DNA from: Phragmites australis
Taxonomy: Eukaryota > Streptophyta > Magnoliopsida > Poales > Poaceae
Direction: 5' to 3'
Length of the DNA stretch: 64,000 bases
Assembly (NCBI RefSeq): GCF_958298935.1
Contig: NC_084933.1
Location: 25,816,334 to 25,880,333, forward strand
Below, piece after piece: positions 1 to 12,100 of the stretch (positions are counted from its first letter, which is position 1; each line of letters begins with the position of its first letter). The position numbers were made by a program, and so were the translations under genes. The notes below the pieces were generated by a model that had not been told where the DNA came from, ran no database searches, and worked only from the letters and a program-made list of their open reading frames with translations.

Positions 1-1843
1 TTTCCTCTGCTTCTGCTTATTTCAGATTTCTCATATAGTAGTCACGCATTTTTTGGTTTCACTCCATCGAGTTCAGATGTTTCTCATTTTAGGTGAGTTC
101 ATCAGAACTTGCGCTGTCGGTGAAGTTTCTTGTGCAGTTTCAGATGCAGTGCAGAGTAAGACTTAGGTGTCCCCTCTCCATGTCCCTTCTAACTTCAGAC
201 AGACACTTTCTTCTTTTTAGATAATAACGAGAAAGACACTTTCAGGAACAAAACTAAAGTAGTGAGAGCCTGAGAGGCTTCTCCATTCGTAACCTTTCTG
301 ACCTGGTCAGATCTCAGATGAGAGTGAGACTGATCGCCCCACTGTGGAGCATGCGGATGTCGCTTTACCTTCACCAAGTACTCCAGCTACAATCACTTCA
401 GCTTTCAGTGTTATTTCCACGCGAATGTGCTAATGATCCAACGGGCAACATGAGGTAACCCGCTCCTTCTCCATCTTCTGAATATTCACCGTGGTTGAGT
501 ACCTCGACAGTTTTTTTTGGGGAAAGGGAGTACCTTGACAGTTGACAGAAATAGTAACAACCCCTGACATCAAATGAAAGACTCATAGGGCAATCGGAAG
601 ATAATCTATTATTAATATTTGAGTGTTAAAAGTAGCACCCACGTTCACTCTCAAAGTCATGAAATTACCAAGTTAATGGCAAGAAAAAGAGAATAATCTA
701 CACCATGAATTTATTATGTCTATATTTCAATGGTGTGGATATAGTCACACAAAATAAAGAATCCAATGAACTAAAATAACTGATGACATCATCTTGGGAA
801 AAAAAATACGTATAGTATAAGGACTCCTCTTCCGTGGTGGGCACTTGGACCAATTTGACTCGAGCAAACAAGGAATCCAATGATCACGTATTCACGTTAA
901 GGGTCACAAGACCAATTTTGACCATGTTATGTGTCTGGCACAATAAATATCTACAATTCCCGAACGTCAGCCGAACTTCAGATTGGTTTTCGCCAAAACG
1001 TTCTCACCGAGATCCTCGACTATCGTAATGTCATATTGGTTTCTCGCGCGGGATCTCTAAATCGCAATCAACGACGGTGTTGTGCCCGTTGGACGTGATC
1101 AAGATGCGGCTACATGTGTACGGCCTTCCTTCCAACCTCTCCTCTGTCGCGGCACCACCTGGTAAGATAGATCGGCTCACGCATGCTTCCTCTGCTCCTT
1201 TCATCCCAATACACCACTCGCAAGACAAAAGAAACAAATTTTTGTCATGGTTCGGCCGCCGCACCCAGGCCAGATCTTCCTTCAGCTCAGACCTGCACCG
1301 GCGTGGCTTCTGCTTCATCTTCCTCAGCAACTGTCGTTGAATCCATCAAGAAAGATATTGATTCACAGCTGCCCGGCCACGAATTCATGCAATGTGTCCC
1401 GATGAAATCTCTCTGCTAGCAAGACCAGGGCAGAGTTCGGCGCCTCGTCCACGTCAATGCACCACCGAACTGACCTGTGGTTGCAAGTTAGATGCGGACG
1501 GGGAATCTACTTTTTCGACACGGGGATATTTCGAAACCTTCACAATTCGTCAGAGAAAAGAATACTGCTCATTGTTCAGCTTCAGCATAAGGCGCCAGCT
1601 AGCATATAATTTAACTGACATCATTTTCACTATGTTACATTGTAATTTGTATATTACTGCCCACTATCGCACCTTCCCATTGCACTCTGCTAGCCTATTT
1701 TTAGAACGTGGTAACGTAAATTCAATGATAATTAATTGGTATGTTTCCGGATGTTTTGCGGATATATACTATGAATATCGACGTATGGAACTCATACTGA
1801 TATACTAATTTTAAATAAAATACAGTGCTTGTTGTTGCCAAAT
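1..1843. other. Intergenic, no gene recognised
   Basis: I can support no gene here. There is a modestly GC-rich patch at about 1040-1500 with short open frames on both strands, none of which resembles a protein family or has a plausible exon structure. The rest is AT-rich and full of stops. It may hold decayed transposon sequence, but I see no terminal repeats. Confidence 0.5.
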
Positions 1844-1960
1844 TAGGGATGGCAATAGAGATATTCCCCTCGGGGAGTGAGTGAAAGTCTTTGTTCCCAA
1901 GTGGAGGAAAATCCCCCGCTCCCCATCCCTGCCCTCGGAGACAAATTGATATTCATAATA
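1844..1960 (+). mobile_element. Left-end remnant of a hAT-type transposon
   Basis: The stretch opens with TAGGGATGGCAAT, the usual start of grass hAT elements, followed by G-rich and C-rich runs around CCCCTCGGGG. No matching right end (ATTGCCATCCCTA) with a copy of the preceding 8 bases was found downstream, so it is probably truncated. The call rests on the end motif alone. Confidence 0.35.
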
Positions 1961-2584
1961 ACAACAAATCAATATATTCTTTTATCAAAATAATAATTTT
2001 AAAGAGAAAAATATACACAAATTGATTTATGAACATGTTAAAAGAGATTTGACATATAATATAAAACCCTACCAACTATATAAGGTATGTATCACCACTT
2101 ATTTTTAAATATTTAGACCAAAGGCTCAGCCCCGCTTTATAAAAAACACCACAGTTCACGTTGGTGTTACCAGTGAACAGAAAGGGAGAACTTATAGCGC
2201 ATGGTTTAGAGAGAAACTCTACTGAAACAAGTCTACACAAACAAACCTTTAAAAAACTACAGTCCGAAGAAACCAAACGACAAGACAAATTATGAGAGTA
2301 TTTACCTATAAACTCACTTGTCATACTTTTTTCTCGAGGACCCATGTGAAGGATGGGGACAGAGGCAGAGGTAACTGTTAAGGAACACTTTAACCCCCCC
2401 CCCCCCCCCTCTCCCATGAAAAAAATCCCCATTCCGTTAATAGAGGATTTGTCTAGTGGGTAGCAAGGAAGGGTCACTCCGTATTTGGTATGTAGAATAA
2501 GAGTTTTTTATATATATTTTCTAACATTAATATTTAAATAAATAGATTCATGATGAAAAGATTTGTAAAAATAGATGTGTACCG

Positions 2585-2720
2585 TGTTCTCATGGGACGG
2601 TTAGACCCTGACCACCCGTGAAAGAGCGGTAAGCACCTATGATACCATGGCAGCGCCTTACTGCTTCCTAATAGGACCGTTAGACCCTTGCTGCCTCATC
2701 AGAGGGCGATAAGCTGTATG
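2585..2720. repeat. Copy 1 of a dispersed CGGTAAG/ACCGTTAGAC repeat
   Basis: This block has alternating motifs such as GACGGTTAGACCC, GAGCGGTAAG and CCGTTAGACC, spaced by short palindromes around ccgct/agcggt. A related block lies at 4015-4160. Such blocks look like decayed noncoding transposon sequence. I cannot name the family. Confidence 0.35.
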
Positions 2721-2981
2721 AACAGTGCAAATAATTTGTATCTTCCATTTGAACTCATTTCCCTAATTCTTTTAGTTTCTTTAATGGGCCAAAAGCGTCA
2801 ATGCCTCTGCCTTTCTGATTTTAAGCCATCAACTTACCCCTACTTTGCAACGGACGGTTCAGAACGTCAAGTCAGAGAGTTTGACCAGAAACTGGACTAT
2901 TTTACCCTTTCATGGCTATAAATAGCCAACCGATAGTGGGAACATAGTTGTAAAACAGAAAAGAAGCGAGCGAGAGAGAGA

Positions 2982-3428
2982 ATGGCAGAGAGGAGTGCTT
3001 CCAATGGATCCAAGGGCTCTGCGTATTTGGACTTGTCTAGATTTTGTTGCGATTGCAAAAGCAAGAGCAAAGTTGTAAGGTGGAGGACTGGAACTACGAT
3101 AGGGTGTTCCTCAGATGCTAAGCTAGGGTGTGTTTTGTTCTTGTGTGTAACATCAATTGGATTTTGAAGATTCTTATTGTTGTTTCCCATGAGTTGCAGA
3201 AATATAACTTTTTTATGTAGGAGAATGTGTTGGAGGATAACATAAACACACTATCGAGTAAGTGATAAACCAGAATGTAGATACAGAGCATAAAGTAGAA
3301 GCTTTACATGACCTGGGGTTGCAACTGGCTGCTTTGATGGAAATGCCCGTGAAGATGAATGAAATGGAAAGGAGTCTGAAACACCTTAAGATAATGGTGT
3401 TTGTGCTTATACTTGGTATGGTTTAGAT
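2982..3428 (+). pseudogene. Broken GRF-zinc-finger small protein
   Basis: An ATG at 2982 opens a 61-codon frame. After a Ser/Gly-rich start it reads FCCDCKSKSKVVRW, the first half of a GRF-type zinc finger. In grasses many short proteins join such a finger to a coiled coil and a C-terminal hydrophobic tail, and many are transposon-associated. Here the downstream half of the finger is missing and the frame stops at 3165. Another frame, about 3297-3427, encodes a leucine- and methionine-rich helix-like stretch ending in a hydrophobic run (MVFVLILGMV) before a TAG, which matches the expected coiled coil and tail. Stops and a frame change separate the parts, so I read it as a decayed copy. A spliced gene with degraded junctions is the alternative. 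Confidence 0.4.
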
Positions 3429-3429
3429 G

Positions 3430-4014
3430 ATGGCTATGATGTAAGACTTTCCAGATGTAACATACAGTATAATGTTAAATATTTATATAATGAGAAATAA
3501 ATAGAATTGATTAGTACTTCAACATCTCAGATCAAAGAGAAGATAAGAGGGAAAAATAGAGCTATGAACAGTACTTCTAGCGCGGTCAAGGGGTGTATAT
3601 GTTTGAATTCAAATCGAACAAAAAGAAGATTATCACATGAAATGATAAAAATGCATACAAATAGATCATTACAAAGGAACTCACTTTTTCACCACATAAC
3701 CTATGGCTAAAAATAATTTTAGAAATTAAAACATCACATAAGAAGAATATTAGTGGATTTTTCTAGATTTTTGAAAGTTTATTTGAGGCCCTAACAATTA
3801 TTAAAATTTATAAAAGTAGCTTTTTTAAAAGAATTTTGTTTAAATACTACACATATATTTTAGGTGAATCCAATTAAAATGGGTTACGCATGTATTATGA
3901 AACACGAACAAAAAGTTTTAGAATTTGTGAAGTAACAGAATATCACTGTTTTAAACAGAGAATATATAAAAGAAAAATAGAGCTGTAAATAGTACTTTTG
4001 ATGTAGTAACATAG
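3430..4014. other. AT-rich intergenic stretch
   Basis: AT-rich sequence with many stops in all frames. No gene, terminal repeat or tandem repeat was recognised. Confidence 0.5.
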
Positions 4015-4160
4015 GGTTTTATGAGACGGCAAGAGCCTAACCGTTCCATCAGAGAATAGTAAGGTGTTGTTATGGTACCATATATGTTTACCGCTATCTC
4101 AAAGAACGCTAAGCGGCAAATCGTTCCATAAAAAAGCGGTAGACGTGTATTCTTACCCAT
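4015..4160. repeat. Copy 2 of the dispersed CGGTAAG-type repeat
   Basis: Motifs GAGACGGCAAGAGCC, TAACCGTTCCATCAGAG and AAGCGGTAGAC echo the block at 2585-2720 in content and spacing. The two copies bracket the broken GRF-finger ORF at 2982-3428, so all three could be parts of one degraded element. That grouping is inference. Confidence 0.35.
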
Positions 4161-4199
4161 GTTTTCATCAAAGATCTATTTATTTAAATATTAATATTA

Positions 4200-4830
4200 A
4201 AAAATAAAAAAACTAGAGTAACACCACTCGTACAAAAGGCCAGGCACGCTAGCCCACCGCAAGCAAACGCAAGCCCAGCCTGCTGCCACTGGGATCCAAT
4301 AAAGCCCCGCGGTTCCTCGCCCAATCATCAGCCACGCACCGGACCGGCCGAAAAGGGCGCCTCGGAAGCCGAACACGGGCAGGTCGTCGGGCGCCGGCCG
4401 CGGCTCACGAGCACCACCTCCATCCAACGCCACGGCGTGCGCGGTGCACGCCCGCCCACCCCGGGCCACCACGTACCGACCGCATCGCACGTTTCTTCTC
4501 TGGCTCATCCTCTGCCTTCGCGAATCGCAGATCTCCATGCATGCGTGCCCGCGCGCGGCTTCTCCCGCACGCGACCAGCTCGATCGGCCAGGCGCGGCCG
4601 GCCACGTACGTGCCTGGGAGCGGGCGGACGAGCCCACCATTTTTGAAACGCGGGCGCTGCTCTCGAGCGCTAAAACTAGTCGGGCGTCACATGAACCAGG
4701 CCTTCCCCGGCACGTAGCTCCACTGGCGCGCGAGCGGGCGGGCTCTGCGCTTTGCGTCCGGAACGGAGGTGTGAGCTTGCCGTCGCCAGTTCAAATCCAG
4801 TTCGAATGAGTAGAGGATGAGATTCAGCGG
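4200..4830. other. GC-rich island without a supported gene
   Basis: An abrupt GC-rich block in AT-rich surroundings. Both strands have long open frames here, up to about 147 codons on the minus strand (4197-4640), as expected from GC content alone. The translations are Arg/Ala/Gly-rich without a recognisable domain. It could be a captured promoter/first-exon fragment inside a transposon, but no terminal repeats were found. Confidence 0.35.
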
Positions 4831-5099
4831 ATTAACGGAGTAAATTTCTACTACTTAATAAACATATAATAGTTGACTCAAGCCTACAAACAGGATGGGA
4901 ATGGGGTTCGGGAAAAACCTCTCGAACTGAGTTAATTTCTTAATTAGTCTTCCAGCTAGCAGTTTTAGAGAAAGAGTGGTCTATAACTTGTGCCTTCTTG
5001 TCTTTTGTTGCTCAAGTCTATAACCTTTCTTATCAGGGGAATATAATTGTTGATACCTCATTCGATCGAGGGCAGATAAATCCGTATTAGGTATAACAT

Positions 5100-5736
5100 C
5101 ATGTCACCTCTCTCGAGCTCTGACAACAGTCCCTTCTCCCGTCTAGCGCGCCCCGCCCTCTCCCAAAACCCTCACATCCACACAATCCACATGTGGTCGC
5201 AACCTCATCCACCCCTCCCCCTCTCCCTTCCTCCGCTCCAATCCATCACGCAACCTCCCCAAGCCCGTAACCTCCCAGATCCCACTCTTCTGCTCCCTCT
5301 CCGCCCTCCATGCTCCCGCACCATCGCCGTCAGCTTGCGACCAGATACCCATCGTGACAAACCGTGGTTGATGTGCTGTCGTTGAATCTGGATTCCCCAC
5401 GCCCGGATCGGTATCTTTCACCGTGCTTCTCGTCCAGATCTGGCGGATCCACCCCAAGCCACATGCTGCGCGCTGCTCCATGTCCACTCGATTCATCTGC
5501 CACTCGGTGGCCGTCTGCATCTAGCGGATCCACCTCGGTCGTTGCCACCGCCGCTGTCCACGCCTGTCGGATCTGCCTCGACCGCCATCACTGACTGCTT
5601 CTCTCGTGTCTGCCACCACCGCTTTGCTACTCGCCTCTCTATCCGCCCGCCCATTGGTCAACGACGGCTTCTTTGATTGAATCTGCACTGCTCTTTCGTG
5701 CCGCTATTGCAACATACTGCAATCACCACAACAGGT
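5100..5736 (+). other. CT-rich leader-like segment ending in a possible splice donor
   Basis: C/T-rich sequence with AAAACCCT and CTCTCCC runs resembles grass 5' leaders. It ends near ACAACAG followed by GTATTC (about 5735), a possible exon/intron border. The longest frame (5101-5385) is Pro/Ser/His-rich and matches no family I know. It could be a noncoding transcript or a captured gene fragment. Confidence 0.3.
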
Positions 5737-7440
5737 ATTCTACTGGTCATCTCTTCTCTTGGAAGACATTCACTCAATATGACATGTTGGAGTGGATTAG
5801 ATCAAAAGTAATGGTGTAAATACATGTTAAACTTTATATGATTTTTTTAGTTGTTTGGTAGGACAGAACTATGTCGATTTTGTTCTAAATTTGTAGGAAT
5901 TTGGTATGTTCCATCTCGGTTGCTGGTCTTCTCTATTGTTGCTTAAATACTTATTTTTATTTGGTTTGTTGTCTATTAATATTGGAGAGCACATTCTAAA
6001 TTACCTAAAGGACATGGCAGTATGCATACATTATTTTTGTTTCTAGCCTCATTTTTGTATCTGGTTCATCTGTGATGCCATACACATTTGGTTATTGATT
6101 GTCCTATAGTAGCATACTTGGTGCTGCTTTCCTATGCATTCTCATAATTGGTTGTTAAGCAATGACGTTAAGTAATCTACTGCACTTCTTATGCAACAAT
6201 GATACGATAGGAACTAACTGACTTACATTAAGTGCTTTGATGACATAATTATTAGAACAATAGTGTTCTTTAGTAATTAACCTCTTTTTTTTCTCTCTTC
6301 GGTGTATTCTTTTCAACATGTAACTAACAATCTCTCCAGACAACTCCAAATGTTATTCATCCATAATTATATTTGGAATTTCTACATTGAGGTTTCTAGC
6401 TTGATCAAAAATCAATTTCATTCGTGGGGTAATTTGGCATGTGCCCATGAACTTTAATTGTGTATAGTTTGTTATGTTGAATTGCTTGTGCATCAGCCTC
6501 TTTATTTTGTTGATTGTGTATTCTTTGGCAATATGCAAGCAGAAAGATAGATTTTTTAGATATAGACGCTATGATCATTTAACATTGGTTTTTTACACAT
6601 ATAGGATGCATTTTGAGTGAATGGAGTTGGAGCTACGAGAAAGTATTGCTAGCCGTTAGTGAGCATTTGCATTTACAGAGCTCATTTGATTAGTTTTTAA
6701 TCTGCATACACTATAATAAAACTTGTATAGATATAGATTTACATTGCATTTATCTTTCGAGCACTAGAAGAACTTGAAGAATGGAACACAAGTTTACATT
6801 TTAGTTCTGGTTCTCTTATAGTTACCATCGAATCAAATTTATTTCTACATAGCAATATTGCCACTTTTCAGATAGTATGTGCACATATTTTTATTCAGTT
6901 CTCGTATTTGGGCCTGAGAATATCGTCTGCCTGTTATGCTTTTGGACTGAAACTTGTGAGCTTGCTGCAACATGGAATTCAAAACTTATCTTTCAGAATT
7001 CAAGACTTATCTTTCATGCATTCAATTGTCCTTCTCGTTCTGATAATTTTAATATTTTACAAGGAATAATTTGAAGACAAATTTCCAATGATAATCCATG
7101 ATTACAGGTTTAACATGCACCTTCGTGCCTATTTTTAAATTTTCATATGTTGATACAGACTCCCAAAGAGTTTTCTAATAAAGGTAGGATTTGTTAAATT
7201 CACATGGCATAACCAATTTGTAAGTCTTCTTCTTTCTTCTTTTTCTTAACAGAGATAACACCATTTTTTTGACAGGCAATTAATGCAAGTTCTAAGATGG
7301 AGCTAGACATTAAGTTTTGAGCTACAAGTTGAGCAATTATTTCCTCTTAAGGTGAAAGGTCACTAAAGATATGTTATTTTTCCCTTTTCAAATTCCCTAT
7401 TATGTCAATTTTGTTGCTGTTGAAAGGAAAATATATTTGC
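5737..7440. other. T-rich intron-like or intergenic sequence
   Basis: T-rich sequence with plant-intron composition and no supported coding exon. If the 5100-5736 segment is a real first exon, this would be its intron, but I found no convincing downstream coding exon. Confidence 0.35.
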
Positions 7441-8335
7441 ATTTTCGAAAAGAAATAGCCATGGCCCATCAAACGACCAGGTCAAAGCCCGCTCGACCAG
7501 TATGAGGCTTGCGCAATCAGCCTCCTTGCGATATATTGTGATCTCGTGATTGACCCTTGTTGGATGTGAGACGCCCGTACCTAACAGGTCTAATCGTATT
7601 TATTGGTTTCTACTCAAATGTTTTCCTTCACGAGGCAGATTTCTTCAGCGAATAAAGTCATGGCCGACACAAATGGACAGTGCCCCGTCCCGTAGCATCA
7701 AATGCTACAGAGTGGGGTTTTGCAGACCGACTTGGTGCCGTGCGACAGATCGGACAAGATCTGCAGAACGACCAGGCAAGTGGAAGAGTTTGCAGACAGG
7801 CTTACAGAAGGCTAGGACAGAATGGCTTAACAGATAAGCTTGTGGCCCACAGCGAGGGGACATACGAGGTTACCGAGGTAAAAGAAAAGTGAAGGCGTCC
7901 ATGGGGATACGATGGACCCTGCAGTACCAGCGGCGCAAGGTGTAGCGCTCGCTCCGCGTGGTGATGATACGAGAAAATAATATCTAGCAAATTATGAGTC
8001 TACTAAAAGGGGTCCACTTGTAAGTTCTCCTTCTCTTGTATATAAAGAGGATAATGGATTTAGGATTGGAGGGGGATCTCATCTGTAACCAGTTCATAAA
8101 CACTCGTCACAAAATATATATGACGTAAGGTTATTATTCTTCAAGGAGACCTGAATCTAGATAACCTCCGTGTTCTTGAGTTTAGCACATCGTAAACATC
8201 GTTCATACGCACATCGACCGATACACCTCTGAATTATTATTAGGGATAACTCTCGACAAATAAGCATCCGATGTAGGCACTGTTTATCTGCAAGACTGCA
8301 ACCATCTCCGTAGACCTCCACAAGGGATGACAACG
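7440..8335 (+). mobile_element. LTR-retrotransposon LTR fragment, probably Ty3-gypsy
   Basis: The segment has LTR architecture: moderately GC-rich U3-like sequence, a TATA-type box in TGTATATAAAGAGG near 8037-8050, then AT-rich sequence with CTGAATCTAGATAACCTCCG and TTAGGGATAACTCTCGAC, phrases typical of the R/U5 part of grass gypsy LTRs. No gag or pol follows, so it is a solo LTR or a truncated piece. I could not fix TG...CA borders or a target duplication. Confidence 0.45.
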
Positions 8336-8339
8336 GTGT

Positions 8340-8830
8340 AGCGAAAATAGTTCTATTAGGTTATGATTGTGATTTTGGTGATTAATGATAACATAGTCAT
8401 TGAGACTAACATATTTATTAAGAATATATGTTAGTAGGTTTCATGGATGCAATACATCAAGAAGCAACCGTAACCAGGATAAAGTTTGATTGAATTGGAA
8501 AAGTCACAGGAAAAATTGCCTCATCGGATGGTCCAGTGTAGAGGAGATTATACTCACCGGAGCATTTTATCCAGAGACTAATAGCCTCACCGGATAGTCT
8601 GGTAAATAAGACATGAGACTACCGTAGTGTTTCTAACAAATAGGGAGAATACTGAGGACCTCGCTAGATAGTTCGGTGATAAAGGGTATAAAGTACCGGA
8701 GTATTTCTTGCAGAGGCGATTTCAAGTGCTGAAGAATGAAGATTAACTAACCGAATAGGTTAGTGATCATAGAGATAATTACATCAGAGTATTTTCATCC
8801 AAATCCGACCCCATCAGTTCTGAAATCCGT
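8340..8830 (+). mobile_element. Fragment of a grass LTR retrotransposon with CACCGGA/TCCGGTG repeats
   Basis: It has the phrase GTGATTTTGGTGATTAATGA and several degenerate copies of a short palindrome (CATCGGATGGTCCAGTG, CACCGGATAGTCTGGT), a signature of the leader region of many grass copia elements. A similar motif cluster lies at 58535-58980 just upstream of the copia coding remnants, so the two may be related. The fragment ends about 20 bp before the probable TATA box of the next gene. Confidence 0.45.
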
Positions 8831-8843
8831 AGGAACCCGACCA

Positions 8844-8850
8844 TTTATAA
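8844..8850 (+). promoter_or_regulatory. Probable TATA box of the DUF4378-like gene
   Basis: TTTATAA stands alone before a GC-richer leader and about 330 bp upstream of the ATG at 9182. The spacing would put transcription start near 8875-8885. The call rests on motif and position only. Confidence 0.35.
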
Positions 8851-9181
8851 CGTGCGTGCGGCTCTTTAACCGCAGCCTGCAAAGTGCAAAGAGCAGACAT
8901 CCTCTGCGCCTCCTCACGCAGCTGAGTTTGTGCTTGCAACCAAAAACTTACAACTCAACGCACACCAGCTCGTCCACCTCGTGCCCTAATCCCATCCAGC
9001 CATACATTAGCAGCCAGTCCTAGCGTTTCCGTCTTCGGCTCTGTTCGCCAACCTCTCAAGGTCACACGGGTCACATCGATCTCCTCTGTGTCCCCGGCGC
9101 ACAAGAAAGTTATTCCTTTGGAGCATTCGCGGTGCAGTCCAGTACTTTCAGTTGGGTGACCGTGCAAGCAAGCGCTGCTCC

Positions 9182-12100
9182 ATGGAGTTGGAGGAGACGT
9201 CGCGGCGGCCGCTGATGCTGAAGGAGTGGCTAGAGCTGGAGTCCAGCGCAGAGCTTTCCCGCGACGGCTTCGGTTGCTATCCGCGGCAGCTCGCCGCCGA
9301 GCTCCGGAGCGCCAGCGGCAGGCGGAGGAACGGCTACGTTATTGCCAAGGTGTCGGCCGTGGTGAGGGCCGCGTTGTTCCGGGCGCCGGTGCAAGAGGGG
9401 GAGGCGGCCGCGCTCTCCAGGAGCCTCTCGAGGAGGCTGCGAGTCGGTTTCTGGAAGAAGCGGAAGGGAGATGCGGAGGATATGGACATGCGAGTGGCCA
9501 GCTGCTCTGCGACTGCCTCGAGTCCAAGGAGGGGTTGCTCGTCGCCGGTAATGTCTCCGAGGCGGGTGAGTTGGGAGGGTCATCTGGCGGGTGGCGACGG
9601 TGCAGATCTCGGCGGTCGTCGAAGCCACGAAACAGAGGTATGAACTCCTTTTTCTTGAAAGTATTAGTTCTGCTTTTGTTCCTCCGCGGAGGTATCGGTT
9701 CTTTTGATCTTAGCTAGCAACTTTGATTTGTGATTAATCGCACAATTCCGTTCCTGTGGTTGATAAACAAGGTTGCGGGGCGCGAGTGCGAAACAACGTG
9801 TGGCTTGGACGAGGAGCGGGAGCAGGAGCCGCGGCTGAGCCCTGTGTCGGTGATGGATTACGACGACGGCGGCGGCAACGGCCACAGTGAGGACGACGAG
9901 ATTACGTCGCCGTTCGAGCGAAGCCTAGGCAACGTCCGAAGTAAGTCTTGTGCTTTTCGTTTGGCTCCATTTCTGAAGTGAACTCCGTTGACCCAGTTCC
10001 TCCTACTTCGTTAGCGCCATGCAAGTTGCAATTTACAGAGCATCCTGCATTGCTCTGTTTCGCGTGCATGCGTTTTTTTCTTTCTCTTTCGCGTCGGTTG
10101 AATCGATCACGTTCAGCCGTTTGTAGTAAAAACCCTTTGCTAGTACTACAAACTGTCCCTGACAAGCCCCAAGGCGTGAAACAAAGCAGACCCTGACTCG
10201 CTCACGCAGTCACACTGGTAACGAAACTTTTTTTCAACCAGAGTTCCACTGCAGGTGCAGCTGTGCAGCAGCAGTCTCTCACTGCTCGGTGTCTCGTGTT
10301 AGAGCGTTTTTATAGAAGTTTACAGTCACTGCGAGGTAACATGACGTATCACTAGGAAAAAAATTATAGGTAGCGGTGTAGTAGATATCTCCTCTAAAAT
10401 TGTGGACGAGATCATTCAACATTAATCATATATATCAATTAATTAGCACGTATAATTTTCCATTTAAATGATATTTTTTTCGTATTACTAAATTATGGTT
10501 ATTGGGTACCTTCCTAGTTGTAATTTAGTGGTACCTCTCAAGGATGATAAAAAGACTCCTCGTGTTAAGCAGCTTCAACCGTTTCACTCGAGACAAATGA
10601 TCTGAGCCGTAAATTGAGCACGTACGCGTGCAATTTGACGCACACGATTTGTTGGCGTAAAAGGCTTGAGGACCGTGTCGGTAGCCCGTTGCTATCAAGT
10701 CTAGCTCCCTTATTTGTCCAAGGAGATTATGCATGGGCGAACCGTTCGGGAGTAGTGCTGCAAAGCAGGTTCCCTGAAAAAAAAATTGTGAGTGCAGGTA
10801 GTGTACAAACGGAACGGCGAAAACGCGACGTTGATAGCCAAGCGGAACTTATAATTGGTGATCGGAAAATAATGGTTGCGTAAGAGTCTGTATACTAGCA
10901 CATAAACAAACCCAAAATTTGGCACCACAAGTTGTGCGACCAGAAAGTACAAAGCATGATATTCTAGTCCAATTTGTAAAGTGCTTAAGTGCAAAGCGAA
11001 AGAGATAGTATAGAATAATGGCTTTTACAATTGCGAAAGAGATAGCACAGAATAATGGCTTTTACAATTAAATACTATTACTTCGATTCTCTTTTATTTG
11101 TCATTTAGGATATCGACATAGTCCCCAATAAATATATCAGTTTATTATTTTTATAACTATCTCTTAGTAATAGTTAATAAAATAGATTATGTCAAAGTAT
11201 TTTTCATGACAAATTTACTATCGATTTTATATATCATATCTTAATAGTTTTATATATTTTAGTAAATAAAATTTTAAGATTTAATTTTATATATTTTAAA
11301 ACGATATCTATTTAATAATAAAGATAGTATCAACTAAGGGCCATTGGTTGCAACGAATACCATCCATGATATCCACCCATCCATCCAGTGCAGTATCGAC
11401 TTTAGCTCTATGTACACGTGTTATGCAGTCTTTGACTAGCAAGAGAGATAGAGTGTGTATTTTAAGAAGTAAAATAATATGTATATACTCCGTAGACACT
11501 CAAAAAAGCTAAACTACGTAGATAATCCACGGTGCAGCTAAGTACGCATCCTACCTGTCACTGCTAGGCGTCTCCTACATATGATTCCTACATATGATTG
11601 GCTTATTGGGTAAGCAGTTTGATCATGTACTGTAGCCGTTTGTGTGTCAAGACTCATAGACCAAAGATGGGCATGAATTTAGCCTGTCAAAAAATAAAAC
11701 AATTGAGCCGACAAAGCATAGAGGTGATGGGCCACAAGGCCCACTACCAAAATCTAGTTCTTTTGTTGTTGACATGCCATGCCAATGATGCCTTGTTGGC
11801 CCCTTCACGATAGCTTTAAGACTTCAAATACAGCTTAGTTCCACCTTAGAAAAAAGTTTTCTTCACCGAGATTTATTGTGTGATGACTTGATAATATACC
11901 ATTTACGACAATCATATACTCCCTCCTCCATTTAAGAATGTAACACATAATTTATTAAAAAAATCATTAAAAGTAAAATTTTAATATATTGTAATTGCTA
12001 TAAAATCAACGTAATATTAAAAATATTAAACTAGTAAAATAAAATTTGTATACTAAACTAATTATCGATTAAAATTTATAAAGTTTGAATTTTTAAAACA

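Noticed and set aside
4197..4640. 147-codon minus-strand frame
   Set aside because: The block is GC-rich and open on both strands; the translation has no recognisable motif.
4750..4815. Possible tRNA or SINE from a B-box-like GTTCAAATC
   Set aside because: No A box at the right distance and no cloverleaf can be drawn.
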